DNA from: Neocallimastix lanati (nom. inval.) | Taxonomy: Eukaryota > Neocallimastigomycota > Neocallimastigomycetes > Neocallimastigales > Neocallimastigaceae | Reading direction: 5' to 3' | DNA length: 32,500 bases | Assembly: GCA_016946835.1 (NCBI GenBank) | Contig: JACVTC010000007.1 | Span: 1,195,001 to 1,227,500, forward strand | Part shown: one piece after another, positions 12,702-27,086 of the stretch | Layout: each line of letters opens with the position of its first letter | Numbering within the stretch: position 1 is the stretch's first letter | The notes under the pieces: model-generated | Seen by the model: the letters and a program-made list of their open reading frames with translations, nothing else | What the model was told of the DNA's origin: nothing | Database searches by the model: none | Program-made: the position numbers and the translations under genes

Positions 12702-12740
12702 GGCCCTCTTTGTTTTAGCTTTTTTGGAGGATATTTTCTT

Positions 12741-14841
12741 AATTCTTAATTTAGGATAGATTGATTAAAAGTTATGTGATACAAATAATTTATTTTAATG
12801 GTTAAGTTAATATATTAAGTTTCTAATTAGAGTATATTTATCGAAATAAATTAATATGTTTTATTAAAAAAGGTTTACTGTATATTAATATGCTATATAG
12901 ATATATTAATGATAAAAATAATTATATATAAATAATATGATTTAATACAAAAATTTGTTTATAATTAACTTTAATAAATTATAGTATTCCATTAGTTTGA
13001 TTTAAAATAATTTCTTTTATTTAATAGTAAAAACATTTATAGAATATTACTATTAATTTTTACATTAACCTTACACAAAGAACTTAAAATATAAATTCAT
13101 ATATTTTTCTTTTATACTTTGTAAGTTATATATATATACTAGTATTTAATTTTTTAAGTCATTAATAATATAAATATTAATAAAATATAAAAATAATAAT
13201 ATCGATATGTTTAAAATATTTTATATTCACTAAATAAGATTAATTTAAAATTATATAAATAATTATATATAATTAAAAAATAGTAAATTAATATCTGTAT
13301 CCTGTTAAACATATAAATTAATACACGAAACATCATATATAAATAAATTGAAATTAATTATTAATATAAATCTTATTTATTATTATTCTCAGAATTATTA
13401 GGCATAAGATAATTCTTTGAATATTAAATAAGAGCTTATATTAATTATTAGTTATTTTAGTATATATTATTTATTATTAAATAAATAATAATATTAATTA
13501 TTGAGAGGTAAATAATTGAAATTGAAATTTTAATAATATAAAAATTGGATTCATGACAAATTTTGTGTAACGCTATAGAATGCCTTAAAAATTTTTTGTC
13601 AAAAACTAAAGTAATATCTGGACCAAAAATGATATGTTTAAATTTTATTTTCAATTAAAATTTTAAAAAAAAAAAAAAATTTTATTTCAAAAAAAAAAAA
13701 AAAATTTTTAAACTTTAATATAAAAATAAAATTTTATTTTTATTATAAAATGTATAATGTAGGGTGAACGACAAGTATTAGCTACATTATAATTATACAT
13801 TATAATGGTATCGTATTACAAATATGTTAATTATTAAATTTATTATAAATATTATTTATTATTTTATGTTAATCATACTCTTTTTCATGTAATATTCATA
13901 TAATTAAATACCATATTAATAAATAATATAAATAATATAAATAATATATTTATTGAAATGTTGATCATTTTATTTTATATTTAATATATATTTAATAAAT
14001 ATTTTATTTTATTTTATTTTATTTATTTATTTATTTTTTTTTTTTTTGGATGATTTAGTTTTTCATAATGAATAATTATTTATTCTGTTGTTTATTATTT
14101 ATTTTAAATTATTATTTATTATTATATATTATTATATATTAAGAATTAATTATGAATTATATATGTTTATTATTTATTTTATTTGTTAATTTTATATATT
14201 TATTATTTATTTATTACTATTAAATACTTATATCTATTCTATTCTTCTTATTATTATTAATTATTTATTATTAATTACTCCATTTATTAGTTATTATTAG
14301 TTATTATTATTTATTATATAAATATATTATACATTTATTATTTATAATTATATTTATTTATTATTATTATATATATGATTATGTATTATATATTATACAT
14401 TATTTTAGCTATTTTGTAATTATAAAATGTTTTTTCAGGAATAAAAATAGAATAAAATAAAATAAACATAAAAAGGAGATTAAGGTAGAAGAGAATAAAA
14501 AAATCAAAAAAGCCAAGTAATCTTTAATATAACTCATAGATATTTATTAATTTCCAAGTATTAAAAATAATATAAAGAAATAGTATAAATAATAAAATAG
14601 ATATACATGGAACAATTAAATACTAACTCATATGTACCTGGAAGAAATGAGGAGAAGAATCTTGAAATTAAATAGAACTTAAAAAAATTTAAAAAAAAGA
14701 TTTAAGCAACAACCAAGTCGATAATGTTTTCACTGTAGTTTTTATTGATGGTATAGATAGTAAAGATGTCAATAGATTAAATCAATAGGGGTAGTATAAA
14801 TGTTCAATACAATGATAAAAATGATAAAAAAAATAAAAAAT
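12741..14841. other. AT-rich intergenic DNA
   Basis: About 2.1 kb without a supported intact gene. It contains A/T tracts (13660-13705, 14030-14048), TTATTATTTA-type repeats (14090-14400) and one short protein-like open stretch on the minus strand, listed separately. Confidence 0.5.
13510..13654 (-). pseudogene. Unrecognised short coding-like stretch
   Basis: The first ~48 codons of a 65-codon frame have mixed, protein-like composition (HIIFGPDITLVFDKKFLRH, then a His/Cys-containing stretch). The remainder is Ile/Tyr/Asn background. Gly, Pro, Asp, His and Cys codons are unusual in this DNA. No family is recognised and no neighbouring exon was found. It may be a fragment of a decayed gene or chance. 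Confidence 0.2.
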
Positions 14842-15327
14842 TTTTCACTATATAATAATAATTTACTTACGGAAGAACGTCTTCAATATATCATGGATTA
14901 CTATTATAAATATTTTAAAAATATCATCAAATTTAATAAAACAATTAATGAAGGAAGAGAAAATTAGTTTTCTTGATATCATATTTAGTTCTTTAAAATT
15001 CTATGCTATAGACTTTATATAGCAATTACAACTTTATTATAAAAATAAAATAGCAATATCCACTTTAGATCTCTATCAACAAATTTCAGCAGAAAAATTT
15101 AAAATTTCAACAAGTAAAACGTATTCAGATAATATTTGTAAATATTTGCATAATGAATAAATATATATATAATAGCATACTTTGTTCAACGTGTAGCAAA
15201 TATAAATAAAGAAAGTACTATTTTGTTTATTTTAATGGTACAATACCATTATTTAATGCATATTCAAGTGGAAATGAAGCATTGGTTAAAATATTTAGTT
15301 GAATTTGGAGCAGATATAAATAAATGA
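14842..15327 (+). pseudogene. Ankyrin-repeat protein pseudogene
   Basis: Near the right end one frame reads PLFNAYSSGNEALVK (15246-15290). After a one-base shift the next reads YLVEFGADINK (15292-15324). Together they follow the ankyrin consensus TPL..A...GN...VK.L...GADIN, and a preceding ANINKE scrap fits the end of another repeat. Further left, NLLTEERLQYIMDYYYKYF (from about 14859) and following text fit the helical N-terminal part common in gut-fungal ankyrin proteins, but stops break every frame. The protein would be a protein-protein interaction scaffold. It is dead, with several stops and at least one single-base frameshift. Confidence 0.65.
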
Positions 15328-15879
15328 ATATATATATATATATATTAATTATATTTATTAATAAAATTTTAAAAGATTTATTCACTAATATATATATATA
15401 AATATAATATAATACAAATATTCTATATTTTTTAAAATTTATTTTATTCTTATAAAAAAAATGTTTTATAACGTATAACGATTATTATTGTATTGTATTA
15501 AGGTTCAATCCATGTTTTCCTCACAAGAGATTTTAACTGAATATGGTGGTTAGGTTTACAGGTAAGAATTTGAATCTAGTACGTTTCATAATTGTGCATT
15601 ATGTGGTTTGTTTTCATATGTGGCGTGTTTTTTAATAATTAAATAAATAATAATTAAAAAAATAATAAATATTCTTTTTATTATATATAATTTATTAATA
15701 TTCAGTTGTAAAAATAATTTTTTATAAACAAAAAATAATTTTTATAATTCATTTTTAATAGAATATATTATTATTTCTTTAAAATAATAATTACTATTTA
15801 TATTTTATTTATGATTGTATAGAATATTTTAAAAATGTATGGCTTTATTTTAAAATATATATAAGCCACATTACGAAAT
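15328..15879. other. AT-rich DNA with one G+C-richer patch
   Basis: Mostly A/T repeats. The patch at 15495-15620 is richer in G and contains GGTTCAATCC, which resembles a tRNA B box, but no A box or cloverleaf can be drawn around it. No gene is called. Confidence 0.45.
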
Positions 15880-16360
15880 GATTGATCCCCTAAGAATTTC
15901 ACCTTTATATATTCTAAATCTCCTATGTAATATAGACAAGACACTATCCTAACGGTAGGTCTGAGAGGGTTGCGCAGGAACTGTCATTTAAAATATTGAT
16001 AAGGGAATTACTAGAATTTGGGTACATATCATGTGTCCAAACAGATATATTCTACTAAATTTCAATCATTCGGACTTTTATGCATTTACTAAAGGTGTTA
16101 GTACGTATCTCATTGGGTTAGGTTATTATGATCTCTCTTCAAAGGATGGTATGAATTGGATAAGCAATCCGAGAAAAAACGTTCTTGGAAATTCTCAACA
16201 ATAATATATATGTTAGAGCGCCAAGATAAACATTCAGTAAGACCATCCATCAGAGACAATATCCACCTATTCGTAAGCATATGGAAATGTTGTAACTACC
16301 TCAATATTCCAATGCCCATGAGGTGGAGATGAAAATAACGTACACACCAGAAGTAAACAA
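15880..16360. other. Unexplained G+C-richer islet, probable decayed mobile element
   Basis: About 480 bases with far more G and C than the flanks. The plus strand has an open frame of about 70 codons (about 15993-16203) including GITRIWVHIMCPNRYILLNF and YYDLSSKDGMNWISNP. The minus strand also has partly open stretches. I recognise no domain on either strand. In this window other G+C-rich non-genic islets are retroelement fossils, so a decayed element is the simplest guess. Strand and class are undetermined. Confidence 0.35.
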
Positions 16361-17130
16361 AAAAATTATGTATATGATTATTAAGATTATTATTATAGTA
16401 TTCTAATTATTATTTATTATTATTAGATTATTATTATTATTCTAAATATATATTATATATTATTTAATTGTATTATTATAAGTATTATTATTTTTAATAT
16501 TTAAATAATATTTTTAAATTTGATATTCTAACATAAAAAAATAATTATATATTTATATTAATTTCGTCATACTTTTTTTTTATAAATATTAAATATTATT
16601 TAATCGCGTTTAAAGGCATGTGTAATAAAAATAAGTCAAAATCAAAATTATTATTTTGTTGTTTTTTTTCTTTATTTTTTTATTAAACTTTTACATTTTT
16701 AATTATATATTAAAAAGTTAAAATATAAAAGGAAATTATTTAAATTTAATTTTTAATTTATATGTGTATATATTTTAAATTAAATTAAATTAAAAAAAAA
16801 CTAATTATGTATTAATATATGAACATATATAAATTTTATTTTTTAAAAAAAAAAAAAAAAGAATAATAAATATAAAGTGAAAATTTAAAACAATTGATAT
16901 AAAAATCATTAATTTTATATACAAAATTAAATATGTATATATTATATTTTATATCATAAAAAATTATTATAATTTTAAATATATATTAGTAATTTCGAAG
17001 TTATATTTATAATTAATTAAAATTGTTTTTATAGTTCATTAGTTAAGAATAATTTATTATAATTACTTTATACTATATTATAATAATATTATTTAAATTA
17101 ATATATATTCTTTATAGAACAAATTTTAGT
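16361..17130. other. Upstream region of the katanin gene
   Basis: A/T-rich, with A and T tracts (about 16660-16680 and 16843-16861). It should contain the katanin promoter and 5' UTR. A possible 5' UTR intron acceptor (TTCTTTATAG) ends at 17117, 13 bases before the start codon. No other element can be supported. Confidence 0.45.
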
Positions 17131-20723
<3,593 letters not shown>

Positions 20724-21640
20724 AATGAAATAAATAAATTTAAGATAAAATTATTCAAAAAGAAAAAAAAATACATATATGTATGTATAAATTATAAAAA
20801 GTAGTGTAAATAATATATAATTGAAACAATAAGAAAAAAAAAAAATAAAAATGAACTAATAAATATACATAAATATATATATATATATAGATATTGTAAA
20901 ATATATATATATAAAATAAATAATTCAATTATCAAATTATTAACATTAATAAATTTAAAAAGTAATTGTAAATTAATAATAAAAATCATAATCAAAATAA
21001 TAATTATAAATAGATAATATTATTATTTTGAAAATTCAAAAAAAAGTAATATAAAAATAAATGAGGTTAAACTATAAAAATTTTCTTTTGATTTATTATT
21101 TAATAAGGTTTTTTGTTTATAGATAAATTATTCATAAACTTAATATCATTTTATAATAAATTATAAGAATCTTGAGTAGATAAAAAATATCAATATAAAT
21201 GCTTATAAAAAAAGAAAAAAATAAATATTTTAATTATTAGTAGGAAGTGTTGTATTTTGCAAAGTTGAATTTTTCAAAAATTTAATAAATAAATTAATAA
21301 AGAAATTATTTTAATAAATCAGTCAAATTAGTGTTAAAGATTTTACTTTCATTTAAATAATGAGAATATTTTATTTTAATTATTAAGAATTTAATATTCA
21401 TTACATGTAATAATTTCAAATTTAATTTTTTAATGATAAAGATAATATTTTAAAAATTTTTAATATTTTTTAAAAATTTAATTTGAAAAATATTAAACAA
21501 TTATGGATTTTTAATTATTTTTTTTTTATTTATTTATAAAGTGTTTTTTAGTCTTTAAAAAAATTTTTTTTTTAATATTTTATATTTATATTTTTTAATT
21601 ATTTATAATAATATTCTATTAATGATTATTATCAATAAAA
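20724..21640. other. AT-rich 3' flank of the katanin gene
   Basis: No gene seen. The first few hundred bases should hold the katanin 3' UTR. A patch near 21235-21275 (AGGAAGTGTTGTATTTTGC) is slightly more complex but has no frame. The open frame on the minus strand at 20792-20995 is Ile/Leu/Tyr background. Confidence 0.5.
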
Positions 21641-21800
21641 AAAAAAATAATAAAAAAATAATAATAAAAAAAATAATAATAATAAAAATAATAATAAAAA
21701 AAATAATAATAAAAAAAATAATAATAAAAAAAATAATAATAAAAAAAATAATAATAAAAAAAATAATAATAAAAAAAATAATAATAAAAAAAATAAGAAT
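21641..21800. repeat. 15-bp minisatellite (ATAATAATAAAAAAA)
   Basis: Regular alternation of an AATAATAAT block and an A7-A8 tract, with a period of 15 bases over about 10 units. Because the period divides by three, both strands stay open and give artificial KKIII or YYFFY peptides. It is not a gene. Confidence 0.92.
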
Positions 21801-21965
21801 GAAAATAAAAATAATAATAATAAAAAAAAAAGAAAGAATAATTCTCCAATATAAAAAAAATAATGAATAAATTGGAAGATTTTAAGAAATTATTATTTAT
21901 GTTTCCTTTATAATGTAATATATATATTTAATGAATACTAAATTCTAAATTATTTAAATTTATAT

Positions 21966-22230
<265 letters not shown>

Positions 22231-22317
22231 AATGTTTAATATTTTATTAAAAATATTTTTTAAATTTTAAATAATAAATAAAAAGTCAAATTATTTTATA
22301 ATTTAGTGTGTATGGCA

Positions 22318-22600
22318 AGTTTCTTAAGAAGATATGAAAAATTTAATTATCCTTACTTATAGGTAATGGAGCAGTTGTCACGTGATCCCATAGATTGTGG
22401 CTGCAAGACCCAATTGTAAAATTATCGTACAATGACAAGCAGTAATTATACTTTGGTAAGGTGCGCCAATGCAGAGTAACTGTAAGGCAGTCCAGCAGGG
22501 GACCACCTACTAAGTGGGAAGTTAGATAAGGGCTCTAGTAATAAACCATTGTGTGTCTACGGATGTGCAGCTGGTGAGAAATCCTGTTACGGTCGTTAAA
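22318..22600. other. G+C-rich islet without an ORF
   Basis: About 280 bases with near-normal base composition in an A/T background, starting near ATGGCAAGTTTCTTAAGAAG and ending at TACGGTCGTT before a poly-A/T run. Every frame is broken on both strands. It includes possible stem-forming words such as CCACCTACTAAGTGGG. It does not match tRNA or rRNA as far as I can tell. It abuts repeat copy A (22645-22800) and a gag-like relic, so an LTR, LINE or SINE fragment is most likely. A structured RNA gene cannot be excluded. Confidence 0.35.
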
Positions 22601-22644
22601 AAAAAAAATTTTTTTATAATTTAAATTGAAAGAATATAAGAAAT

Positions 22645-22800
22645 TTTGAAAAATAAACTTCAAGTGTATTGAAACATATTGTAAAATAAATAATTTAAAT
22701 GCCACAATGTAATAGTGTAATAGCATTTAAAAAATTATAAAGTAACCTCTTTTATCATAAAATATATTAATAAAGTTGACATAATTATAAATCCTAAATT
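22645..22800 (+). repeat. Dispersed direct repeat, copy A
   Basis: Diverged but clear match to copy B at 26247-26415 in the same orientation. Shared words include CTTCAA-TGTATTGAAACAT, AATGTAATAG, TTTATCATAAAATA and ATATTAATAAAGTTGA, in the same order with small indels. The copies are about 3.6 kb apart. Confidence 0.82.
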
Positions 22801-22918
22801 CGTAACTATTTACAGATTAAGAGTCTCAAAATTACAATATAATTTTTTTTAAATGACATTAAATGATTTTAAATAAATTCTTTTATATTATAAATTAATG
22901 TTTTATATAATTATTTGA

Positions 22919-23415
22919 AGAAAAAACAAAACCAGATTTATCAAAAAAAGTTCATCAACAATGAATTCATCTCTTTCGAAGAAACTATCTCAAGTGACAA
23001 AAATATAATTATAAAAAATTTTCATTATTTTGGAAATATCAATAAACTTAGTAGAGAAAATTTTTTATCTTGTATGATTCTCTGAGAAGACATTTAATCG
23101 CTCTTGATTATGATATATAATATATACATACTGATAAAAATATCAAAAGCTCTGATATGTCAAGAGAACAGATCAAATCTTATAACGCTATACAAACGAT
23201 AATTGCATAAACAAAAAATGATTATTATATTAAATAATTAACATAATACAACAAAAATAGCATATAATTGTTTCATTTAAATCTTAATTACAAAAAAGAA
23301 AATAAAGGTAAAAAATATGAAAATGAAGAGAATGCAAGTGAACTTGAAATTGAAGATCAAGTAAACAAACTAATTTTAATCAATAGTGATAATAAGGAAA
23401 AAGAAATCCTTTGAC
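22919..23415 (+). pseudogene. Decayed coding remnant, possibly copia-type gag
   Basis: Pieces in nearby frames give protein-like text: KKFINNEFISFEETISSDKN and FHYFGNINKLSRENFLS (to about 23085), then RRHLIALDYDI, a stop, and YIHTDKNIKSSDMSREQ, then GKKYENEENASELEIEDQVN and KLILINSDNKEKEIL (to about 23415). The pattern L-x(4)-NF..., a hydrophobic RRHLIAL helix and an acidic/basic end resembles the copia-type Gag (UBN2) start, usually kL.g.NY..W. The expected Trp is absent, so the family call is weak. Several stops and frame changes show it is dead. Confidence 0.35.
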
Positions 23416-25360
23416 TAAAACAGCATGTCTATTAAACAACAGATGTAATTAATTAATAATTTTTGTGACTCAAAATTAAATAATTAATTTTATATTAATA
23501 ACGATTACTATTCCTGAATAATCTTAAATAATATTCTAATTAACTTCATATAATAAGAAAAATTATTATTATTATAATAATTACTAACAGTTATACTTTT
23601 TATAATAATTTTTATATTTTAGAATATAATAAAATAGTCTTTTGATAATCTTAAAATATTCTTCTAAAACAAAAATATATTAAAATAATTCTTAACAATA
23701 GTAATCTTTACATAAATATTTATATAGTATTATTTTATATAATAGTTTAGTATTTGAATATATAGTTTAAAAATTATCAATTAAATTAATAGTAATTAAA
23801 TAGCTATTAATTATAAATTTAAAAATATTATTTTTGGTGTAAAATATATGTAGTTTTAAAATTTTCTAATAATTAAAATAATTAAAATACTTTGTAAGAT
23901 TACTATTTATTAAACTAAATATTAACTATTAAACATAAACTAGTAAATATTAACCATTAAGCATTAATTATTATCTAATAAATTATAATATTTAATAATT
24001 TATAAATAAAAATTTATATTCTAATAAAATGAAATGAAAAGTTTTCTAAAAAAAAATATTAAATAATTCTTATAAAATGTTTTTTGTTTTTTTAAATACA
24101 TTTTTAATATTAAATAAAATTTTTATAAAAGTTAAAAATTTTAAGAAAAATTTAAATTAATTTTTATCTAGCCTTTAAATTAAAGATTACAATTATACAT
24201 GTACACATGTTGTGTTTATCTAGTAATCTTAATTGGAAATTTTAGCTTTTCATAACGAATATTAATTAGCTAAAAATCAACCACAAAAAACCTGACAATA
24301 ATATGGAGAATAAAAAAAATAATAAATAAAATGAAATTACTATTAAATAAATAAGAATAATAAAATAAATAAAATAATAAATTGATTAAAATTTTGTGTT
24401 TATAATTTTATTGTGTTCATATTTTATATTCAAAATTCCCTAAACCATAACATTATAATAGATATATGGTAAAATGAAGGCTTTCGTTCGATATCCTCAT
24501 GGTTATCTTAAAGCAGTTAGCAAATGCTTGGTTATTTACAAAATAATGACTAAAATTTGTACATTTATTACACGATAATTTTATTATATGTAATCATTAA
24601 ATTCTATATTAAGTTGTTTACTCTTAGTTAGATAGCTTTATAAATTATTTAGAAAATTAATATTAATTAAATATTTATTCAATTATTTTCGTAATTACAT
24701 GTAAAACCTGTAATTCAAATTGTAACGTACTAGTGTTGCTATTAACGTGTAAATTATATTAATAAAAATATTTTATTATTATAAATAATAATAAATAATT
24801 AAATTACTAAATTATATATACTTAGTGTAAGCTCAGCCTCCTATTAACGAAGGAGTATAATAATACTGCGTTATATATTTTAAGAGTAGAATTAGGATTA
24901 TTTATTAAAGAATAATAGAAATTTTTCTTAGTATAACTCTGATAGAGAGGTATTGGACTATTTTAGTCTTTGCCATGCTTACTCTTCATTATTTTAGTTA
25001 AATAGAAAGCTTACCTTTTAAAATAGTAACTCTGTATTACTAAATAACTGATTATATATTTATTTTATTAAAAATTTAATTATAATTTATTATTAAAAAT
25101 TACACAAAATTCCAAAAACTTACTACTGCTTTTCCTTATTTTTTCTTCTTAATTTATGTATGTACTAGGATTGATAAAAAATTTTAATATAAATTATTTA
25201 AATATTTTAATATTTAAATTTATTATTTATTATATAAATTAATTTTAATATTAAAAAAAAAAAATTTTAATAATTATATAAATATGTATAAAATTAAATA
25301 AATAAACAAATATTACTTTAAATAAAATTCATTTATAAATAAGTGTATAAATTAGATAAA
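23416..25360. other. AT-rich DNA with small G+C-richer patches
   Basis: No intact gene. Three patches rise above background. 24183-24235 has AAGATTAC and GTAATCTT as inverted arms around a CATGTACACATG core. 24474-24578 is a 34-codon frame (MKAFVRYPHGYLKAVSKCLV) that I do not recognise. 24829-25040 is an islet with CTCC..GGAG arms near 24840-24857. They may be parts of the decayed element bounded by the A and B direct repeats. Confidence 0.4.
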
Positions 25361-25368
25361 TATCAAAA

Positions 25369-25961
25369 ATGCAAGAAAGGACTAGAAAAATCACTAGATG
25401 TGGTTCTCTAAAATGCTCAGTAGGTAATGTAGCTGCCGCCAATAGCCCCATTGGAAGCACTACTTGCGAGACTCCAGAATACAGGATGAAAGAAAAAATA
25501 TGAAAATTCCAAAGAATCCAGCGGTAGCTCATAACAAGCCAAATGGATAGTAAACAAGATAGAAACATTCTTGGATGAGAACCAAGAGAAAGAACAGATA
25601 TATTGTAAAGAGTTTGAAGAAAAGATTGAAAAGTTAATTGCAGTAAATTAAACTCAATAAAAAGAAATTGAATGATTGGGACAAATAGCTTGGGGACCTC
25701 AAGGGAATGGGCAAAAGTGGACTAGTAAAACTATTCCAACCTATATTAATACTGATTAAAACAACTAACACCACAAAGTTACCAAAAAGGGCAGTAGAAG
25801 ATGTGGTGATGACTGACACGTACCCCGCCGAGTATGAAAGGGATATTCCAATGTTCATTGATGAAACAGAAGATGCAGAATCATTTATAGAAATTCTAAA
25901 CCGAGAGAGGTTTCCATTATGTGATGGTATATACAAACCATATATTATACGAGATTCTTAG
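25369..25961 (+). pseudogene. Broken gag-like coding remnant
   Basis: G+C-richer than its surroundings, with protein-like text in changing frames: MQERTRKITRCGSLKCSVGN (from 25369), then a predicted coiled coil around KIETFLDENQEKEQIYCKEF, then QIAWGPQGNGQKWTSKTIPT, and an 84-codon end frame (25707-25961). The end includes YPAEYERDIPMFIDETEDAE followed by SFIEILNRERF. Coiled coil followed by IP.F...ED...F resembles the start of a Ty3/gypsy-type capsid. No zinc knuckle or Pol follows. Stops and shifts make it non-functional. A decayed host gene is an alternative. Confidence 0.35.
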
Positions 25962-26246
25962 ACACATCCAATATTAATGGTATAATAATATTAAAAACTT
26001 AGTTTTAGGAGAAATTATTAGATTACAAATATATTTAAGAAATTATTTTAATAATATTTAAATCTAATAAATGAATTAATATAATAAAATATAATAAGAT
26101 TATTTTATTTAATAAAATAATTTAAAATAGAAATAATTTAATAATATCATGTCAATATTATAAGATAATTTTAAACACATATTCACCAAATAAATCAATT
26201 TATTCATTATAGAATAATTAAGCTTAAGGGGTATGTTTGAATATCT

Positions 26247-26415
26247 GAAATATAAAAAATAAGCTTCAAATGTATTGAAACATTGTAATAAAAATAATGT
26301 AAAAGTCATAATGTAATAGGAAAAATACATTTAATTTAAATAATTAAGTGATAATAAATCTTTATCATAAAATAAAATAAAATATATTAATAAAGTTGAG
26401 ATATTATACACTCTA
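26247..26415 (+). repeat. Dispersed direct repeat, copy B
   Basis: Partner of copy A (22645-22800), same orientation, with indels of 2 to 10 bases. It follows the gag-like remnant by about 290 bases. The homology fades after CTCTAAA at about 26416. No further copy was found by eye. Confidence 0.82.
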
Positions 26416-26601
26416 AACAAATTTAAATTTAAGAAAGTAATTATTTTTTATTGGATTAAATAAAATATAATTTTGGATCATTAACTTTAAGACGAAAATA
26501 GAAATATAATATAAATTATAAAATTTGAGAAGAACTATATTATTAAAAAATTTTTAAATCTTAAGAAGTTTTTTTTTTATTTAAATTTATAAAATATAAA
26601 G

Positions 26602-26722
<121 letters not shown>

Positions 26723-27086
26723 AAAGTAAATAATTAATTAATTAATTAATAAATAAATAAACAAATAAATAATAGCAATTGTTTTAAATTATTCCATTAA
26801 TTTTTAATTTTAATTCTTTTTTTATTTTATTTTCTTTTATTTTTATATACATTATTCATTATTTAATATTTAATATTTATTATATATTATATATTATATA
26901 TTATATATTATATATTATTTATTATTTATTATTTATTATAAACATTATTTAAATATATAATAAAAGATTTTATAAATTATGAATATTTTATTTTATATTA
27001 TTAATTACTTTTATTAGTATAAAGAAACTTTTTTTTTTATTTAATATATAATAATAAAACATATAAAAATCTATATATATACGAAA
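26723..27086. other. Upstream region of the 7TM-RGS gene
   Basis: A/T-rich with a (TTATATA)n tract at about 26880-26918. It should carry the promoter and 5' UTR of the receptor gene. No defined element can be named. Confidence 0.45.

Larger units (their letters stand above)
9734..12740 (-). mobile_element. Decayed Ty3/gypsy retrotransposon (no LTRs seen)
   Basis: A G+C-richer block whose minus strand encodes, in the canonical Ty3/gypsy order, a degenerate CCHC zinc knuckle (about 12701-12656), aspartic protease (11897-11664), reverse transcriptase (11347-10870), the connection segment (10840-10690), RNase H (10600-10290) and the integrase N-terminal zinc finger (9949-9734). RNase H before integrase, with no integrase before RT, separates it from Ty1/copia. 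Frames change many times and stops are frequent. The integrase catalytic core, most of gag and both LTRs are missing. It is a dead fossil, truncated at both ends. Each domain is listed separately. Confidence 0.9.

Noticed and set aside
15505-15525. GGTTCAATCC, resembling a tRNA B box
   Set aside because: No A box at the right distance and no acceptor stem or anticodon arm can be drawn.
21619-21870. Overlapping open frames on both strands with KKIII and YYFFY repeats
   Set aside because: Produced by the 15-bp minisatellite, whose period keeps the frame open. Not protein-coding.
25634-25936. 100-codon minus-strand frame
   Set aside because: Opposes the plus-strand frame with more protein-like composition (25707-25961). 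Ser/Ile-rich content fits an antisense shadow. Strand remains somewhat uncertain.
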